Shown here one piece after another: positions 48,359 through 57,068 of a stretch of 64,000 bases of DNA (position 1 is the stretch's first letter; the number at the start of each line of letters is the position of its first letter). The DNA is from Pseudomonadota bacterium (GTDB taxonomy: Bacteria; Myxococcota_A; UBA796; GCA-2862545), in the NCBI GenBank assembly GCA_023954855.1, contig JAGSGY010000016.1, forward strand, positions 1 to 64,000, in the 5' to 3' direction. A model generated the notes under the pieces. The model worked only from the letters and a program-made list of their open reading frames with translations, ran no database searches and was not told where the DNA came from. The translations under genes and the position numbers were made by a program.

Positions 48359-48946
48359 TTGGGCTCAGCCAGACAAGCCCGCGCCATCGAGACGCGCCAA
48401 TTGCTGCTCGACGCCACCCTCGAGGCGCTCGTGGAGGTCGGATACGCGGGCACCACCACCCAAGAGGTGTGTCGCAGGGCAGGAGCCTCGCGGGGCAAGC
48501 TGCTTCACCACTTCCCGCGTCGTACCGACCTCCTGATCGCCGCGCTCGAAGAGGTGCTCACCCAGCGGGTGCAGGGCTTTGTCGATGATCATCAGCCCGG
48601 AGAACAGGACCTCGCCGCGCTGATCACCGCGATGTGGGCGCACTGGAAGGGTCCGGCGCTGTACGCCTGGCTCGAGCTCGCGATTGCCGCCCGAACCAAT
48701 GCCGAGCTCCGCGAGCCGCTGCGCGTCGTGATGCGCCAGTTCGACGTGAACGTGCGTGCGGCCTTCGGTGCTCTGTTGCCGGGCGCGCTGCCGCCGGCAC
48801 TGCGTGACACCGCCCCGATGATGGTGTTTGCGGCCCTCAATGGCCTTGCCGTCGATCGGATCTACTCGGACGAGGCGACGATTCAGCCCACCCTCGCACT
48901 GCTCATTTCCGTGAGCCAGCAAGTCTTGGAGAGCGACCATGGATGA
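48359..48946 (+). CDS. TetR/AcrR family regulator
   Basis: 195 residues. The HTH LLLDATLEALVEVGYAGTTT and VCRRAGASRGKLLHHFP is a standard TetR N-terminus. The rest is the ligand domain. It starts at a TTG with GGAGGT upstream. The stop overlaps the start of the following hydroxylase gene by eight bases, so it probably controls that gene as well as itself. Confidence 0.9.
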   Translation: MGSARQARAIETRQLLLDATLEALVEVGYAGTTTQEVCRRAGASRGKLLHHFPRRTDLLIAALEEVLTQRVQGFVDDHQPGEQDLAALITAMWAHWKGPALYAWLELAIAARTNAELREPLRVVMRQFDVNVRAAFGALLPGALPPALRDTAPMMVFAALNGLAVDRIYSDEATIQPTLALLISVSQQVLESDHG

Positions 48947-49997
48947 ACTCATCATGCTCACGAGCGCGTACGTGCTCTTCGTCGGCCTCATCGTGGGCGA
49001 GGCGGCGTTTAGCTACGGCTTGGGCCGTGGCTACTACCGATTCGGCGAGGCGGCCTGCAATGTGGCCCACGGCATCGTCTACCAGACCGTCGACGTCTTC
49101 ACGAAGCTCTGGGTGATGGTGCCGTTTCTCTGGCTCTCACAGCACGCCCCGGCGCAGCTCCCTGTCGATCAGTGGTGGGCCTGGGTGCTTGGTCTCATCG
49201 CCTACGACTTCTGCATCTACTGGGCGCACCGGCATGGCCACGAGATTGGCTTTCTCTGGGCCATCCACGCGGTGCATCACGCAGCCGAGGACTACAACCT
49301 CGCCGCCGCGCTCCGTCAGCCGGCCTTTCAGGGCATCCTCGGCTGGATCTGGCGCCTCCCACTCGCGCTGTTCATGCCTGTCGAGATGTTCGTCGGCCTT
49401 GTGGTGTTCGACTTTCTGTACCAGTTCATCCAGCACACCCGCTTCGTGGGTAAGCTCGGGCCGCTCGAGTGGGTCCTCAACACACCCTCGCATCACCGCG
49501 TTCACCATGGGGTCCAAGAGGAGTACCTGGACAAGAACTACGGGGGCATCCTGATCATCTGGGACCGCCTGTTCGGTACCTTCCAGGAAGAACTCCACGA
49601 GCCGACCTACGGAGTCACCAAGCCGCTGCGCTCGCTGAACCCCTTCTGGGGCAACCTGCACTTCTTCGCGGAGCTGGTTGAGGCCACGCGTCGGGCCAAG
49701 GGCATGAACAAGGTCTGGCTGTGGTTTGCGGGTCCCGGCGAGCTCGAGCGCCTCGCACCCGGCGCAACCGTCCAGGTCGAGCACGCGGTCCAAGACGCGG
49801 ACCTGAAGCCCACGCAGGGCGTGTTTGCGGCGGTCGGCACTGCGATTGCGATTGTCTCACTCACGGCGCTGATTCTCATGGAGGCCGAGCTAGGCTTGGC
49901 CGGGGAGATCGGGCTGACCGCGGCGGTGCTCACGTGCCTTCTGGGGACAGCCTGGGTGCTCGAGCGGGCGCGGCTCAGTGCGCCGTCCGCGGGCTAG
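48939..49997 (+). CDS. sterol desaturase/fatty acid hydroxylase family, alkylglycerol monooxygenase-like
   Basis: 352 residues with about six membrane segments. The histidine cluster is HRHGHEIGFLWAIHAVHH and SHHRVHHG, the di-iron site of the family. The length and SHHRVHH motif resemble TMEM195/alkylglycerol monooxygenases. The TetR stop overlaps its start. The 3' end shares a CTAG with the FGE-like gene on the other strand. Confidence 0.88.
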   Translation: MDELIMLTSAYVLFVGLIVGEAAFSYGLGRGYYRFGEAACNVAHGIVYQTVDVFTKLWVMVPFLWLSQHAPAQLPVDQWWAWVLGLIAYDFCIYWAHRHGHEIGFLWAIHAVHHAAEDYNLAAALRQPAFQGILGWIWRLPLALFMPVEMFVGLVVFDFLYQFIQHTRFVGKLGPLEWVLNTPSHHRVHHGVQEEYLDKNYGGILIIWDRLFGTFQEELHEPTYGVTKPLRSLNPFWGNLHFFAELVEATRRAKGMNKVWLWFAGPGELERLAPGATVQVEHAVQDADLKPTQGVFAAVGTAIAIVSLTALILMEAELGLAGEIGLTAAVLTCLLGTAWVLERARLSAPSAG

Positions 49998-50767
49998 TTT
50001 GTGTCCGCGCAGCAGCGAAAGCCGGTGGAGTAGTCATGGTAGCCGACGCTGTGGGCGGTGGTGGTGTAGGTACAGCCGGCCCCATTGAGCACCGCGTCCA
50101 CGTAGAAGCCGCCCTTGAACGTGCCGGCTGGGTCCGCGATCCACTCGTGCAGGTTCCCGTGCATGTCGTAGACGCCATCTTCGCTCACGCAGTCGGCGTT
50201 GGCGCCGCTGGGATCCAGGGAGTCCGCCAGCTGGTTCAGGCGGGGGTCACTCATCTCGCTCGTGGACCAGGTGGGCGTTCCGAAGAGCTCGACGACGGGA
50301 TGGGTGTCGCGGGTGTCGTTGCACGCCGTCGCGTCGTAGCTGTCGCCGTAGGGGTAGAGGGACTCGGTGCTTCCACGACAGGCGCGGGTCCACTCTGAGG
50401 CCGTGCACAGGCGCTTTCCGGCGTTGTCGCAGGCAAGCGCGGCCACGGTCTGCGAGATGTAGCCCTGGGGCACTGCGCCGGCTCGGTTGGCCGCGGTCCC
50501 CGAGGTCGGGGTGGCGTACGGGGACTGGTCGGTGAGGTGGGCCTCGTAGCGGTCGATGCAGTAGGGAACGGCGGCTGGAATCCGCACCATGTCCGTCGCA
50601 CAGGCGGTGTCGGCATCCGTGTCTGCGTCTGCGTCTGCGTCTGCGTCCGTGTCCGTGTCCGTGTCCGTGTCCGTGTCGGCTTCCACCGAGGTGTCTTCGC
50701 TGTCGAGCGGTGCCTGACGCACCGTGCTCGGCTCGCAGGCGAGAAGTACCAGCAGCAACCCGGTCAT
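49994..50767 (-). CDS. formylglycine-generating-enzyme/SUMF1-like lipoprotein
   Basis: 257 residues. The leader MTGLLLVLLAC is a short lipoprotein signal, followed by an Asp-Thr and Asp-Ala tract. The rest is an FGE-sulfatase (C-lectin-like) domain: MVRIPAAVPYCIDRYEAHL, RLCTASEWTRACRG, GVYDMHGNLHEWIADP, STGFRCCA. FGE activates sulfatases by oxidising a Cys, but no sulfatase is near and the enzyme's two active cysteines are not clearly retained, so a non-catalytic role is likely. The gene start overlaps the ferredoxin stop by ATGA. Confidence 0.85.
   Translation of the reverse strand: MTGLLLVLLACEPSTVRQAPLDSEDTSVEADTDTDTDTDTDADADADADTDADTACATDMVRIPAAVPYCIDRYEAHLTDQSPYATPTSGTAANRAGAVPQGYISQTVAALACDNAGKRLCTASEWTRACRGSTESLYPYGDSYDATACNDTRDTHPVVELFGTPTWSTSEMSDPRLNQLADSLDPSGANADCVSEDGVYDMHGNLHEWIADPAGTFKGGFYVDAVLNGAGCTYTTTAHSVGYHDYSTGFRCCADTN
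50619..50678. repeat. in-frame hexanucleotide repeat (Asp-Ala/Asp-Thr tract)
   Basis: Repeats of GTCTGC and GTCCGT on the plus strand encode alternating Asp-Thr and Asp-Ala in the FGE-like lipoprotein. The unit of six keeps the frame at any copy number, so length could vary by slippage without loss of the protein. The linker probably holds the domain away from the membrane. Confidence 0.8.
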
Positions 50768-51027
50768 CGCTTGCGCATTCCGAGTGCATTCTCGGGGCAG
50801 ACCTGCACGCAGGCGGCGCACCCCAGGCACGCGTCAGGGTCGATGAATGCCTGGTCTCCGCCGTGCATCCACAGCTTCAGGCGTGCGAGACGGCCAAGGT
50901 CTGCGCGAACGTCGTCGGACACGCGGCGAACCTTGATGGCCTTGGTCGGGCAGGCCGAGGTGCACGGGCCTCGGGCCTCGCAGCGCGAGCGGTCGACGAC
51001 TGCGATGAGGTGCGGGTTCTCGCGCAT
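50764..51027 (-). CDS. ferredoxin-like iron-sulfur protein with an incomplete first cluster motif
   Basis: 87 residues. The second motif CLGCAACVQVCP is complete for a 4Fe-4S cluster. The first motif CEARGPCTSACP has Arg where the second cysteine should be, so the first cluster is likely 3Fe-4S, differently liganded or lost. The N-terminal Met 12 of the longer frame is used because it fits the region after Sir2 (8-base gap). The gene is tightly placed between Sir2 and the FGE-like gene. It is an electron carrier for an unknown partner. Confidence 0.82.
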   Translation of the reverse strand: MRENPHLIAVVDRSRCEARGPCTSACPTKAIKVRRVSDDVRADLGRLARLKLWMHGGDQAFIDPDACLGCAACVQVCPENALGMRKR

Positions 51028-51035
51028 GCTCTCTG

Positions 51036-51854
51036 CTATCGCGCCATCAGCACCTGACACACTGCCTCGACGCCTTCGAGTGCACCCGTCTCAAGGGCAA
51101 AGCCGTTCGAGTAGCTCTGGGCAAAGGTGCGAAATGGGTTCGCGTTCGGGTTGATGTCAACGAACACAGCGCCGGACCGTGCGGCCTCGGACGCAGCGTG
51201 CATGGGCAGCGAGGCGGCACCCGAGGTTCCGACGACCACGAATACGCTCGCGCGTGAAGCTGCCTGCATGGCTGTCTCGGACTTGTGCAGGTGCTCTTGG
51301 TAGTACTCGTCGAACCAGAGAATGTGCGGCCGACAGCGGTTGCCATCCGGCGACACGAGCTCTTGCCACTCGGCATCGGTGAGCGGCTGCGCTTTGTCTG
51401 CCCGCGCGAGGTGGGCGGGAATCGGCAGGCGTTCGCCCGTGACCTCATCACGCATCAGGTCGATGTCGCCGTGGATTTCGCACATGCGGGCATCTGAGCT
51501 TCCGGCCCGGCGGTGCAGGCCGTCGACATTCTGGGTGACCAACACGAAGGCATCCCCGAGGGCGTGCTCGAGCTCCACCAATGCGTGATGCGAGGCGTTT
51601 GGCTCGGCCTGATTGCAGATCGCCTTGCGGTACAGGTACCAGTTCCAGGACTCACGCGGAATCTCTCGGTACGCGGCCGCCGTGGCCAGCTCTTGCGGGT
51701 GGTACACGCGCGAGCCGACCTTCCAGTAGCCCTGCTCGCCGCGGAAGGTGGGGATGCCTGAAGCCACCGAGAAACCCGCGCCGGTGAGGATCACGACGGG
51801 CCGGTCGGGCGAGGGGTCGGCGGCCAGTAGGGCCTTCTTGAGGGATGCATTCAT
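51036..51854 (-). CDS. Sir2-family NAD-dependent protein deacylase without the zinc module
   Basis: 272 residues. It has the NAD motif LTGAGFSVASGIPTFRG, TQNVDGLHRRAG and the catalytic histidine in EIHGD. It should use NAD+ to remove acyl groups from lysine. Normal Sir2 proteins carry four zinc cysteines between HG and the second domain. Here that segment (LMRDEVTGERLPIPAH...) has none in CxxC form, with only one cysteine near NRCRPH. The chosen ATG follows AGACCTCC. It starts an operon with the ferredoxin and FGE-like genes. Confidence 0.88.
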   Translation of the reverse strand: MNASLKKALLAADPSPDRPVVILTGAGFSVASGIPTFRGEQGYWKVGSRVYHPQELATAAAYREIPRESWNWYLYRKAICNQAEPNASHHALVELEHALGDAFVLVTQNVDGLHRRAGSSDARMCEIHGDIDLMRDEVTGERLPIPAHLARADKAQPLTDAEWQELVSPDGNRCRPHILWFDEYYQEHLHKSETAMQAASRASVFVVVGTSGAASLPMHAASEAARSGAVFVDINPNANPFRTFAQSYSNGFALETGALEGVEAVCQVLMAR

Positions 51855-51959
51855 GGAGGTCTTCCTTCGATACCTAGTGCATATAAGGTCCTCGAGAATC
51901 TTCCGCAACAGGGCTTGGAAGTGGAGAGGCTGTGCCTAGCTTCGCGGTCTGGAGGCCCG

Positions 51960-52325
51960 ATGCCCGCCCGTCCCCCCGTCACCGCCCACGTCGCCGAGAA
52001 GCAAGAGCACTTTCACAAGGCCACGGTCGACGAGGTCCGCAGTGCGGTCGCCGCGCACGACATCGTGGTCGTCGGCATGACGGTCAATCCGCATGTTTCG
52101 CGGGTTTGCAAGGCCCTCGATGAGGCGGGTCTCGAGCACCACTACATCGGCTACGGCGGCTACCACTCGAAGTGGAAGGAGCGTCTCGCCCTCAAGCTTT
52201 GGACGGGGTGGCCAACCTTTCCGCAGGTCTTCGTGAACGGGCAGTTCATCGGTGGCTGTGACCAGACGACCCACATGCTCAAGTCCGGTGAGCTCAAGCT
52301 CCTGCTCGACGCGGAACGGTCCTAG
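51960..52325 (+). CDS. glutaredoxin-like protein without the active-site cysteine
   Basis: 121 residues with the Grx fold: IVVVGMTVNPHVSRVCKAL in place of the usual CPYC/CGFS region, then WPTFPQVFVNGQFIGGCDQT (cis-proline and GG loop). The nucleophilic cysteine is replaced (Asn at the position of the first Cys), so thiol-disulfide activity is not expected. Such Cys-less relatives exist and may bind glutathione or Fe-S. Start: the ATG is preceded by GGAGG, 15 codons into the open frame. Confidence 0.78.
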   Translation: MPARPPVTAHVAEKQEHFHKATVDEVRSAVAAHDIVVVGMTVNPHVSRVCKALDEAGLEHHYIGYGGYHSKWKERLALKLWTGWPTFPQVFVNGQFIGGCDQTTHMLKSGELKLLLDAERS

Positions 52326-52357
52326 ACTCGGCTCGCGGGTGGGTCTAATCTGGTGCC

Positions 52358-53032
52358 ATCGACGCCAACACCCCACACATCGGAACGCTGAATGAGGGCT
52401 CGCTGCATGCGGCGCTGAAGGCCCAGTATGCGCGTCCGGGTGATGCCTTCGAGGTTCCGCTCGAGGGCTTCGTTATCGACATTCGGCGGGCCGACACGCT
52501 GGTCGAGATTCAGACCGCGTCGTTCGGGTCCATGGGCAACAAGTTCGACCGACTGCTCGAGGCTCACCGCATCCTGCTGGTTCACCCCATTGCGGCCGAG
52601 ACCTACCTGCAGCGGCCGGGCGGTCGGGTCAGGAAGTCCCCGAAGAGGGGCTCACTGTTCGACATCTTTGAGGAGCTGGTCAGCATTCCGACGCTGCTCG
52701 ACCACCCGAACCTCAGCCTCGACGTGGTGATGGTGTCCGTCACCAAGGTTCAGCAGCCCGACCCTCGCGCACGCCGGGGACGTGGTGGGTTTCGCACGGT
52801 CGACCGCGTGTTGAGACACGTGATCGAGACGCGACACTTTGGTGGAACCCAGGACCTCGCTGCGCTGCTGCCCGACGGCCTTCCTTCCGAGTTCACGACT
52901 GCCGACATCGCCGCCCACGCCAAGGTGTCCCGCGACATCGCACAGCGCATGGCGTTCTGCTTTCGGGCGCTGGAGGTGATCGTGCAAGTCGGGCGCACCA
53001 AGGCGGGCATTCACTATCGCCGCGGTCGGTGA
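52358..53032 (+). CDS. putative PD-(D/E)xK nuclease-like protein with C-terminal winged helix; no canonical start
   Basis: The frame opens after TAA at 52346-52348. The segment TPHIGTLNEGSLHAALK onwards reads as coding, with VPLEGFVIDI and LVEIQTASFG, the D and ExQ pattern of PD-(D/E)xK-type nucleases. The first ATG is only at 52532, which would remove that segment. No ATG, GTG or TTG lies before it; ATC 52358 and CTG 52388 are the only options. The C-terminal part (FTTADIAAHAKVSRDIAQRM) is helix-turn-helix-like. Either an unusual start or a small indel. The nuclease role is inferred from motif only. Confidence 0.55.
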   Translation: MDANTPHIGTLNEGSLHAALKAQYARPGDAFEVPLEGFVIDIRRADTLVEIQTASFGSMGNKFDRLLEAHRILLVHPIAAETYLQRPGGRVRKSPKRGSLFDIFEELVSIPTLLDHPNLSLDVVMVSVTKVQQPDPRARRGRGGFRTVDRVLRHVIETRHFGGTQDLAALLPDGLPSEFTTADIAAHAKVSRDIAQRMAFCFRALEVIVQVGRTKAGIHYRRGR

Positions 53033-53107
53033 GCTGGCGGCGCGCGTGGCCCAGTTGTCACGCACCCGGTCGAGCCCTTGCCGTTATGGCGCCCGCTGGA
53101 GGCACTC

Positions 53108-53854
<747 letters not shown>

Positions 53855-53863
53855 TGGCTAGAC

Positions 53864-54925
53864 CTATTCGGCGGCGTTCATGCGCTGAAAGGCCACCTTG
53901 TCGCTGACTTCGGTGGACCCGTCGAGGATGTCCGAAACGGTGTCGTCGTCGAGCACGTGTCGTCGGGCAAAGGCCAGCGCATAGGTCTGGATGATCTCGA
54001 AGCCCTCGTCGGTGTCGAGCGTGAAGCAAGAGCCCAGGGCGAACGCATTGTGGCAGGCACCCTCGATGTCGAGCCAGGTGAAGTCGATGCTGTCCATCGC
54101 GTCCCACTGACCCTGCTGCCCGACGGGGTCCTCGGTCCCCGACATGAACATCACCGGCAGGTCTACGGTGCTGTGCCCGTTGTCGCCGAGCCAGCTGCGG
54201 CGAATGGTGCCCGCCATGGGAATCGTGGCGACGACCCGCGGATCGTCGAAGCCTGCGGCGAACTCGGCGCGTTCGGCCTCGGTACACGAGCGGTCGACGC
54301 AGAAGGTGTCGATGTTGTCGTAGCTACCGCCAGCCGAGGCCCAGGTGGTGTACGAGCCGAAGCTGTGCCCCGACATGACGACCTTGGCCGTATCGGCGAG
54401 GCCTGCGAACTCGGGGTCCCGCTCGAGCAGATCGAGCGACTCGGCGATGTCGTGGGGCCGGTGGATGAAGTGCGCTGTCGTCTTTGGCTCGACCGTGTCG
54501 AAGGTCAGGTTGTCGAGGTGGTCCGGCGCGATGGTGATCCATCCGTGCGTCGCGAAGTGCCGCGCCAAAAACGAGGACGAACCCCCGAAGCCGCGATCGC
54601 CGTGGCTGTAGACCTGTACTGGAAACGAGCCGCCATAGGCCGAGGTTGCCAGCGCTGCGTCGGGCACGACCTGGTCGTCGGTGAAGACCTCGTAGCTGTA
54701 GCTGACCTCGTCGAAGTCGGCGGACTCGGTCGGGTACCAGATGTGCACGTCGAGGGTGCGGGTACCCTCGCCGAGCCCTGGATCGTAGGTCAGCGTTGTG
54801 AGGCGATAGCCGGGGTTGAAGGGGCCACGCGCCGCCACGTCGAGGGACAGGCCATCCACCGGTTCCGGCTCGGGTTCGGGGCTACCGGAGCAAGCGACCA
54901 ACAGGGCAACGATGGGCCATTTCAC
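53864..54925 (-). CDS. secreted alpha/beta hydrolase (PAF-acetylhydrolase/dienelactone type), lipoprotein
   Basis: 353 residues with leader MKWPIVALLVAC. The nucleophile elbow is SGHSFGSYTT, the oxyanion region YSHGDRGFGG, and the acid and His follow at SGTEDP and EGACHNAFA. It fits the platelet-activating-factor acetylhydrolase-like group: secreted lipid or ester hydrolase. It is last in a four-gene cluster and overlaps the preceding gene by four bases. Confidence 0.88.
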   Translation of the reverse strand: MKWPIVALLVACSGSPEPEPEPVDGLSLDVAARGPFNPGYRLTTLTYDPGLGEGTRTLDVHIWYPTESADFDEVSYSYEVFTDDQVVPDAALATSAYGGSFPVQVYSHGDRGFGGSSSFLARHFATHGWITIAPDHLDNLTFDTVEPKTTAHFIHRPHDIAESLDLLERDPEFAGLADTAKVVMSGHSFGSYTTWASAGGSYDNIDTFCVDRSCTEAERAEFAAGFDDPRVVATIPMAGTIRRSWLGDNGHSTVDLPVMFMSGTEDPVGQQGQWDAMDSIDFTWLDIEGACHNAFALGSCFTLDTDEGFEIIQTYALAFARRHVLDDDTVSDILDGSTEVSDKVAFQRMNAAE

Positions 54926-55731
54926 GGGGCCTCCGTAAAGAGCCAGGCGGGAATCGCCGTGTAGTGCACGGTGAAGGAGATGTAGCGGCAGTCGCCGTCG
55001 TCGTCGAGGTCGACGTCGGCATTCGCCTCGAGGGCGGACCGGACCGGCTCGGCGATCTGCGGGTCGCCGTTGCTGTTCACGAAGTCGAGGGTCGGGTCCA
55101 TCTGGTCGAGCGAAATCAGTCCAGCCAAGCGACCCTCGGCGTGGCCCTCTTCGACATCGATCTCGACGATGGCGTCGTGCAGCGTGAAGTCCAAGGCGTA
55201 GCCGAGCACGCTGAGCGGTAGGTCGAGCTCGAGTCCGTGGCCGCGCGTGAGTGGACCGGCGAAGCTGATCTCTTCGGTGCTCGAACTCGGCAGCTCGGTG
55301 TCGACGTCGAGGGTCTGTCCGGCGACCAGGCGTCCATCGGCGCCGACAAGGGCGGGTCCTACGGCACGTCCGACTTCCATGGTGTTCGCGTCTTCACCAG
55401 CGTCGACCTCGATGGTGACGAGCAGATCGCCGTCGTCGATGGCCGCCTGAACCAGTCCAGCGACCGCATCGCCCGCGACGACTTCCATTGCGGGCATCAG
55501 GGTCGAGAATGCGTTGTCGACGCCGGGTGTGCCGTCGAGACCGATCAGATCACCGTGTCCGCAGCTGGCCGCGTCATCCTCTGGCGAGACCACGCCGTCG
55601 AGGTTGAAGCCCGAGACGAAGCCCGGCTTGGGTTGGCTGGTCAGGGAGAGCGAGTCGATGAGCCACAGCTGCGCGTCCTGGGGAGCGGAACACGCACCGA
55701 GCACAGGCAGGAGCCACAGTGCGCGCCTCAC
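54922..55731 (-). CDS. secreted lipoprotein of unknown function
   Basis: 269 residues with signal MRRALWLLPVLGAC. The mature chain is Asp-rich and beta-type, with a few cysteines (AASCGHG, DDGDCRYIS) and no family I recognise. Its start abuts the DUF1552 stop, and its stop overlaps the hydrolase start, so it belongs to the same operon. It may be a partner of the DUF1552/DUF1592 proteins. Confidence 0.75.
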   Translation of the reverse strand: MRRALWLLPVLGACSAPQDAQLWLIDSLSLTSQPKPGFVSGFNLDGVVSPEDDAASCGHGDLIGLDGTPGVDNAFSTLMPAMEVVAGDAVAGLVQAAIDDGDLLVTIEVDAGEDANTMEVGRAVGPALVGADGRLVAGQTLDVDTELPSSSTEEISFAGPLTRGHGLELDLPLSVLGYALDFTLHDAIVEIDVEEGHAEGRLAGLISLDQMDPTLDFVNSNGDPQIAEPVRSALEANADVDLDDDGDCRYISFTVHYTAIPAWLFTEAP

Positions 55732-57066
55732 CTACACCTCGATGTCGGCGAGGCTGTCGCTGGTGAGGCCCTCTTCGGCGCCGATCTCGGCGAGAGATAG
55801 GCCCATGGCGCGTGTGAGCGACATCATCACCTGGCTGGCGTTCTCTTGGCCGGCCGAACGGTAGTGCATGTCCTGGTGGAAGAAGCCGTTGGCCGAGCCA
55901 CCAATCAGAAGCGGCATCTCGTCGAGGCTGTGGGTCTTGCCGAGCGAGACCTCGGAGGTCGCGAGAATCGCGCAGTGGTCGAGCAGCGTCTGATCTGCGC
56001 CCTCGGGCACGGCGTCGAGAGCCTGGAGGAAGTAGCTGTACTCCTCGATGACCTGGGTCACGATGGCGCGAACCTCGGGCTGGTCGCCGGGCTCGTCGTG
56101 GGTCAGGTTGTGGTGGCCGGCCGAGGCACCTGGGAAGAGCGTGTTCCCGACGGGACGGCTGAGCCAGTTCGATGCGACACGCGTCTGGTCGCAGGCGTAG
56201 GCCATGACGAGGATGTCCGCGAAGGCGCGCGACTTGGCCGAGAACTGCGGGCGACCGTCGATCTCGGGGTAGGAGGCCTCGGGCTCGGTCGGGTAGCCAC
56301 ACGACGCGAGGTTCGGCGGGTCCTCTTCCATGCGGGCCAAGCGCAGCTCGAGGGAGCGAATGCCGTCGAGGTGCTGCTCGAGGCGAGCTTTGTCCGCCGC
56401 TCCGACGCGTGCAGACAGGGCGTTGGTCTCGTTCAGGACCGCGTCGAGGATGCTGCGGCGCAGACCAATCTTCGGGTCGATGATCGGCGTATCGCCCGGC
56501 AGGGTGAAGCCCACACCGAACAAGCGCTCGAACAGCGCGTGAGGCGACTCCTCGGCCGGGTTCACGTTGTGAGGGCCGTTGTGCGAGTTGCCGATGCCGC
56601 CGTCGACGCTGACCTCGAGCGAGCCGTACAGGGTCTGTGACCCGACCTCGTTCGCGATGATCTGGTCGATCGAGGGCACCTGCATGGTGCTTTCATCGCC
56701 GGTGGTGATGCCCGGTGCGCAGGACAAGATGCCGGCGAGGCCGCTGTAGTGCGGAAGAACGTTGGGCACCTTCACGCTCATGCCGCTGACCGCGAGCAGC
56801 TTGTGCTTGATCGGTGCGAGGGCCTCGAGCTGCTCGGAGAGCGCCCAGTCGTCGGCAAAGCCTTCGCCGGTGGGGGTCCAGAGGTCCGGCACGTTGCCGT
56901 TGCCCCAGAACACCAGGCCAAAGCGCGTGGGGAAGCCGCTGGCGGTGCCGGCGTAGGCCGTTCCCTGGGCATTCATCATGCACTCGAGCGGCGGCAGCCC
57001 CACAGAGACGACGGATCCGGCCAGGAGGCCGCGCAGCACAGAGCGTCGGGTTGGGTACTTGGACAT
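55732..57066 (-). CDS. DUF1552 family Tat-exported protein
   Basis: 444 residues starting MSKYPTRRSVLRGLLAGSVV, a twin-arginine signal. LVFWGNGNVPDLWTP, NNVNPAEESPHALFERLFG-type sequence, GHHNLTHD and LTRAMGL are DUF1552 hallmarks. The family belongs to the alkaline-phosphatase/DUF1501-like group and accompanies DUF1592 in Planctomycetes and Myxococcota, with no known substrate. It follows the DUF1592 gene by two bases. Confidence 0.9.
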   Translation of the reverse strand: MSKYPTRRSVLRGLLAGSVVSVGLPPLECMMNAQGTAYAGTASGFPTRFGLVFWGNGNVPDLWTPTGEGFADDWALSEQLEALAPIKHKLLAVSGMSVKVPNVLPHYSGLAGILSCAPGITTGDESTMQVPSIDQIIANEVGSQTLYGSLEVSVDGGIGNSHNGPHNVNPAEESPHALFERLFGVGFTLPGDTPIIDPKIGLRRSILDAVLNETNALSARVGAADKARLEQHLDGIRSLELRLARMEEDPPNLASCGYPTEPEASYPEIDGRPQFSAKSRAFADILVMAYACDQTRVASNWLSRPVGNTLFPGASAGHHNLTHDEPGDQPEVRAIVTQVIEEYSYFLQALDAVPEGADQTLLDHCAILATSEVSLGKTHSLDEMPLLIGGSANGFFHQDMHYRSAGQENASQVMMSLTRAMGLSLAEIGAEEGLTSDSLADIEV

Positions 57067-57068
57067 GC

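Noticed and set aside
50619-50678. Short tandem repeat resembling a CRISPR or satellite
   Set aside because: Six-base unit in frame within a lipoprotein linker; no spacers.
49994-50767. True formylglycine-generating enzyme for a sulfatase
   Set aside because: No sulfatase is near and the paired active-site cysteines are not evident; called FGE-like only.
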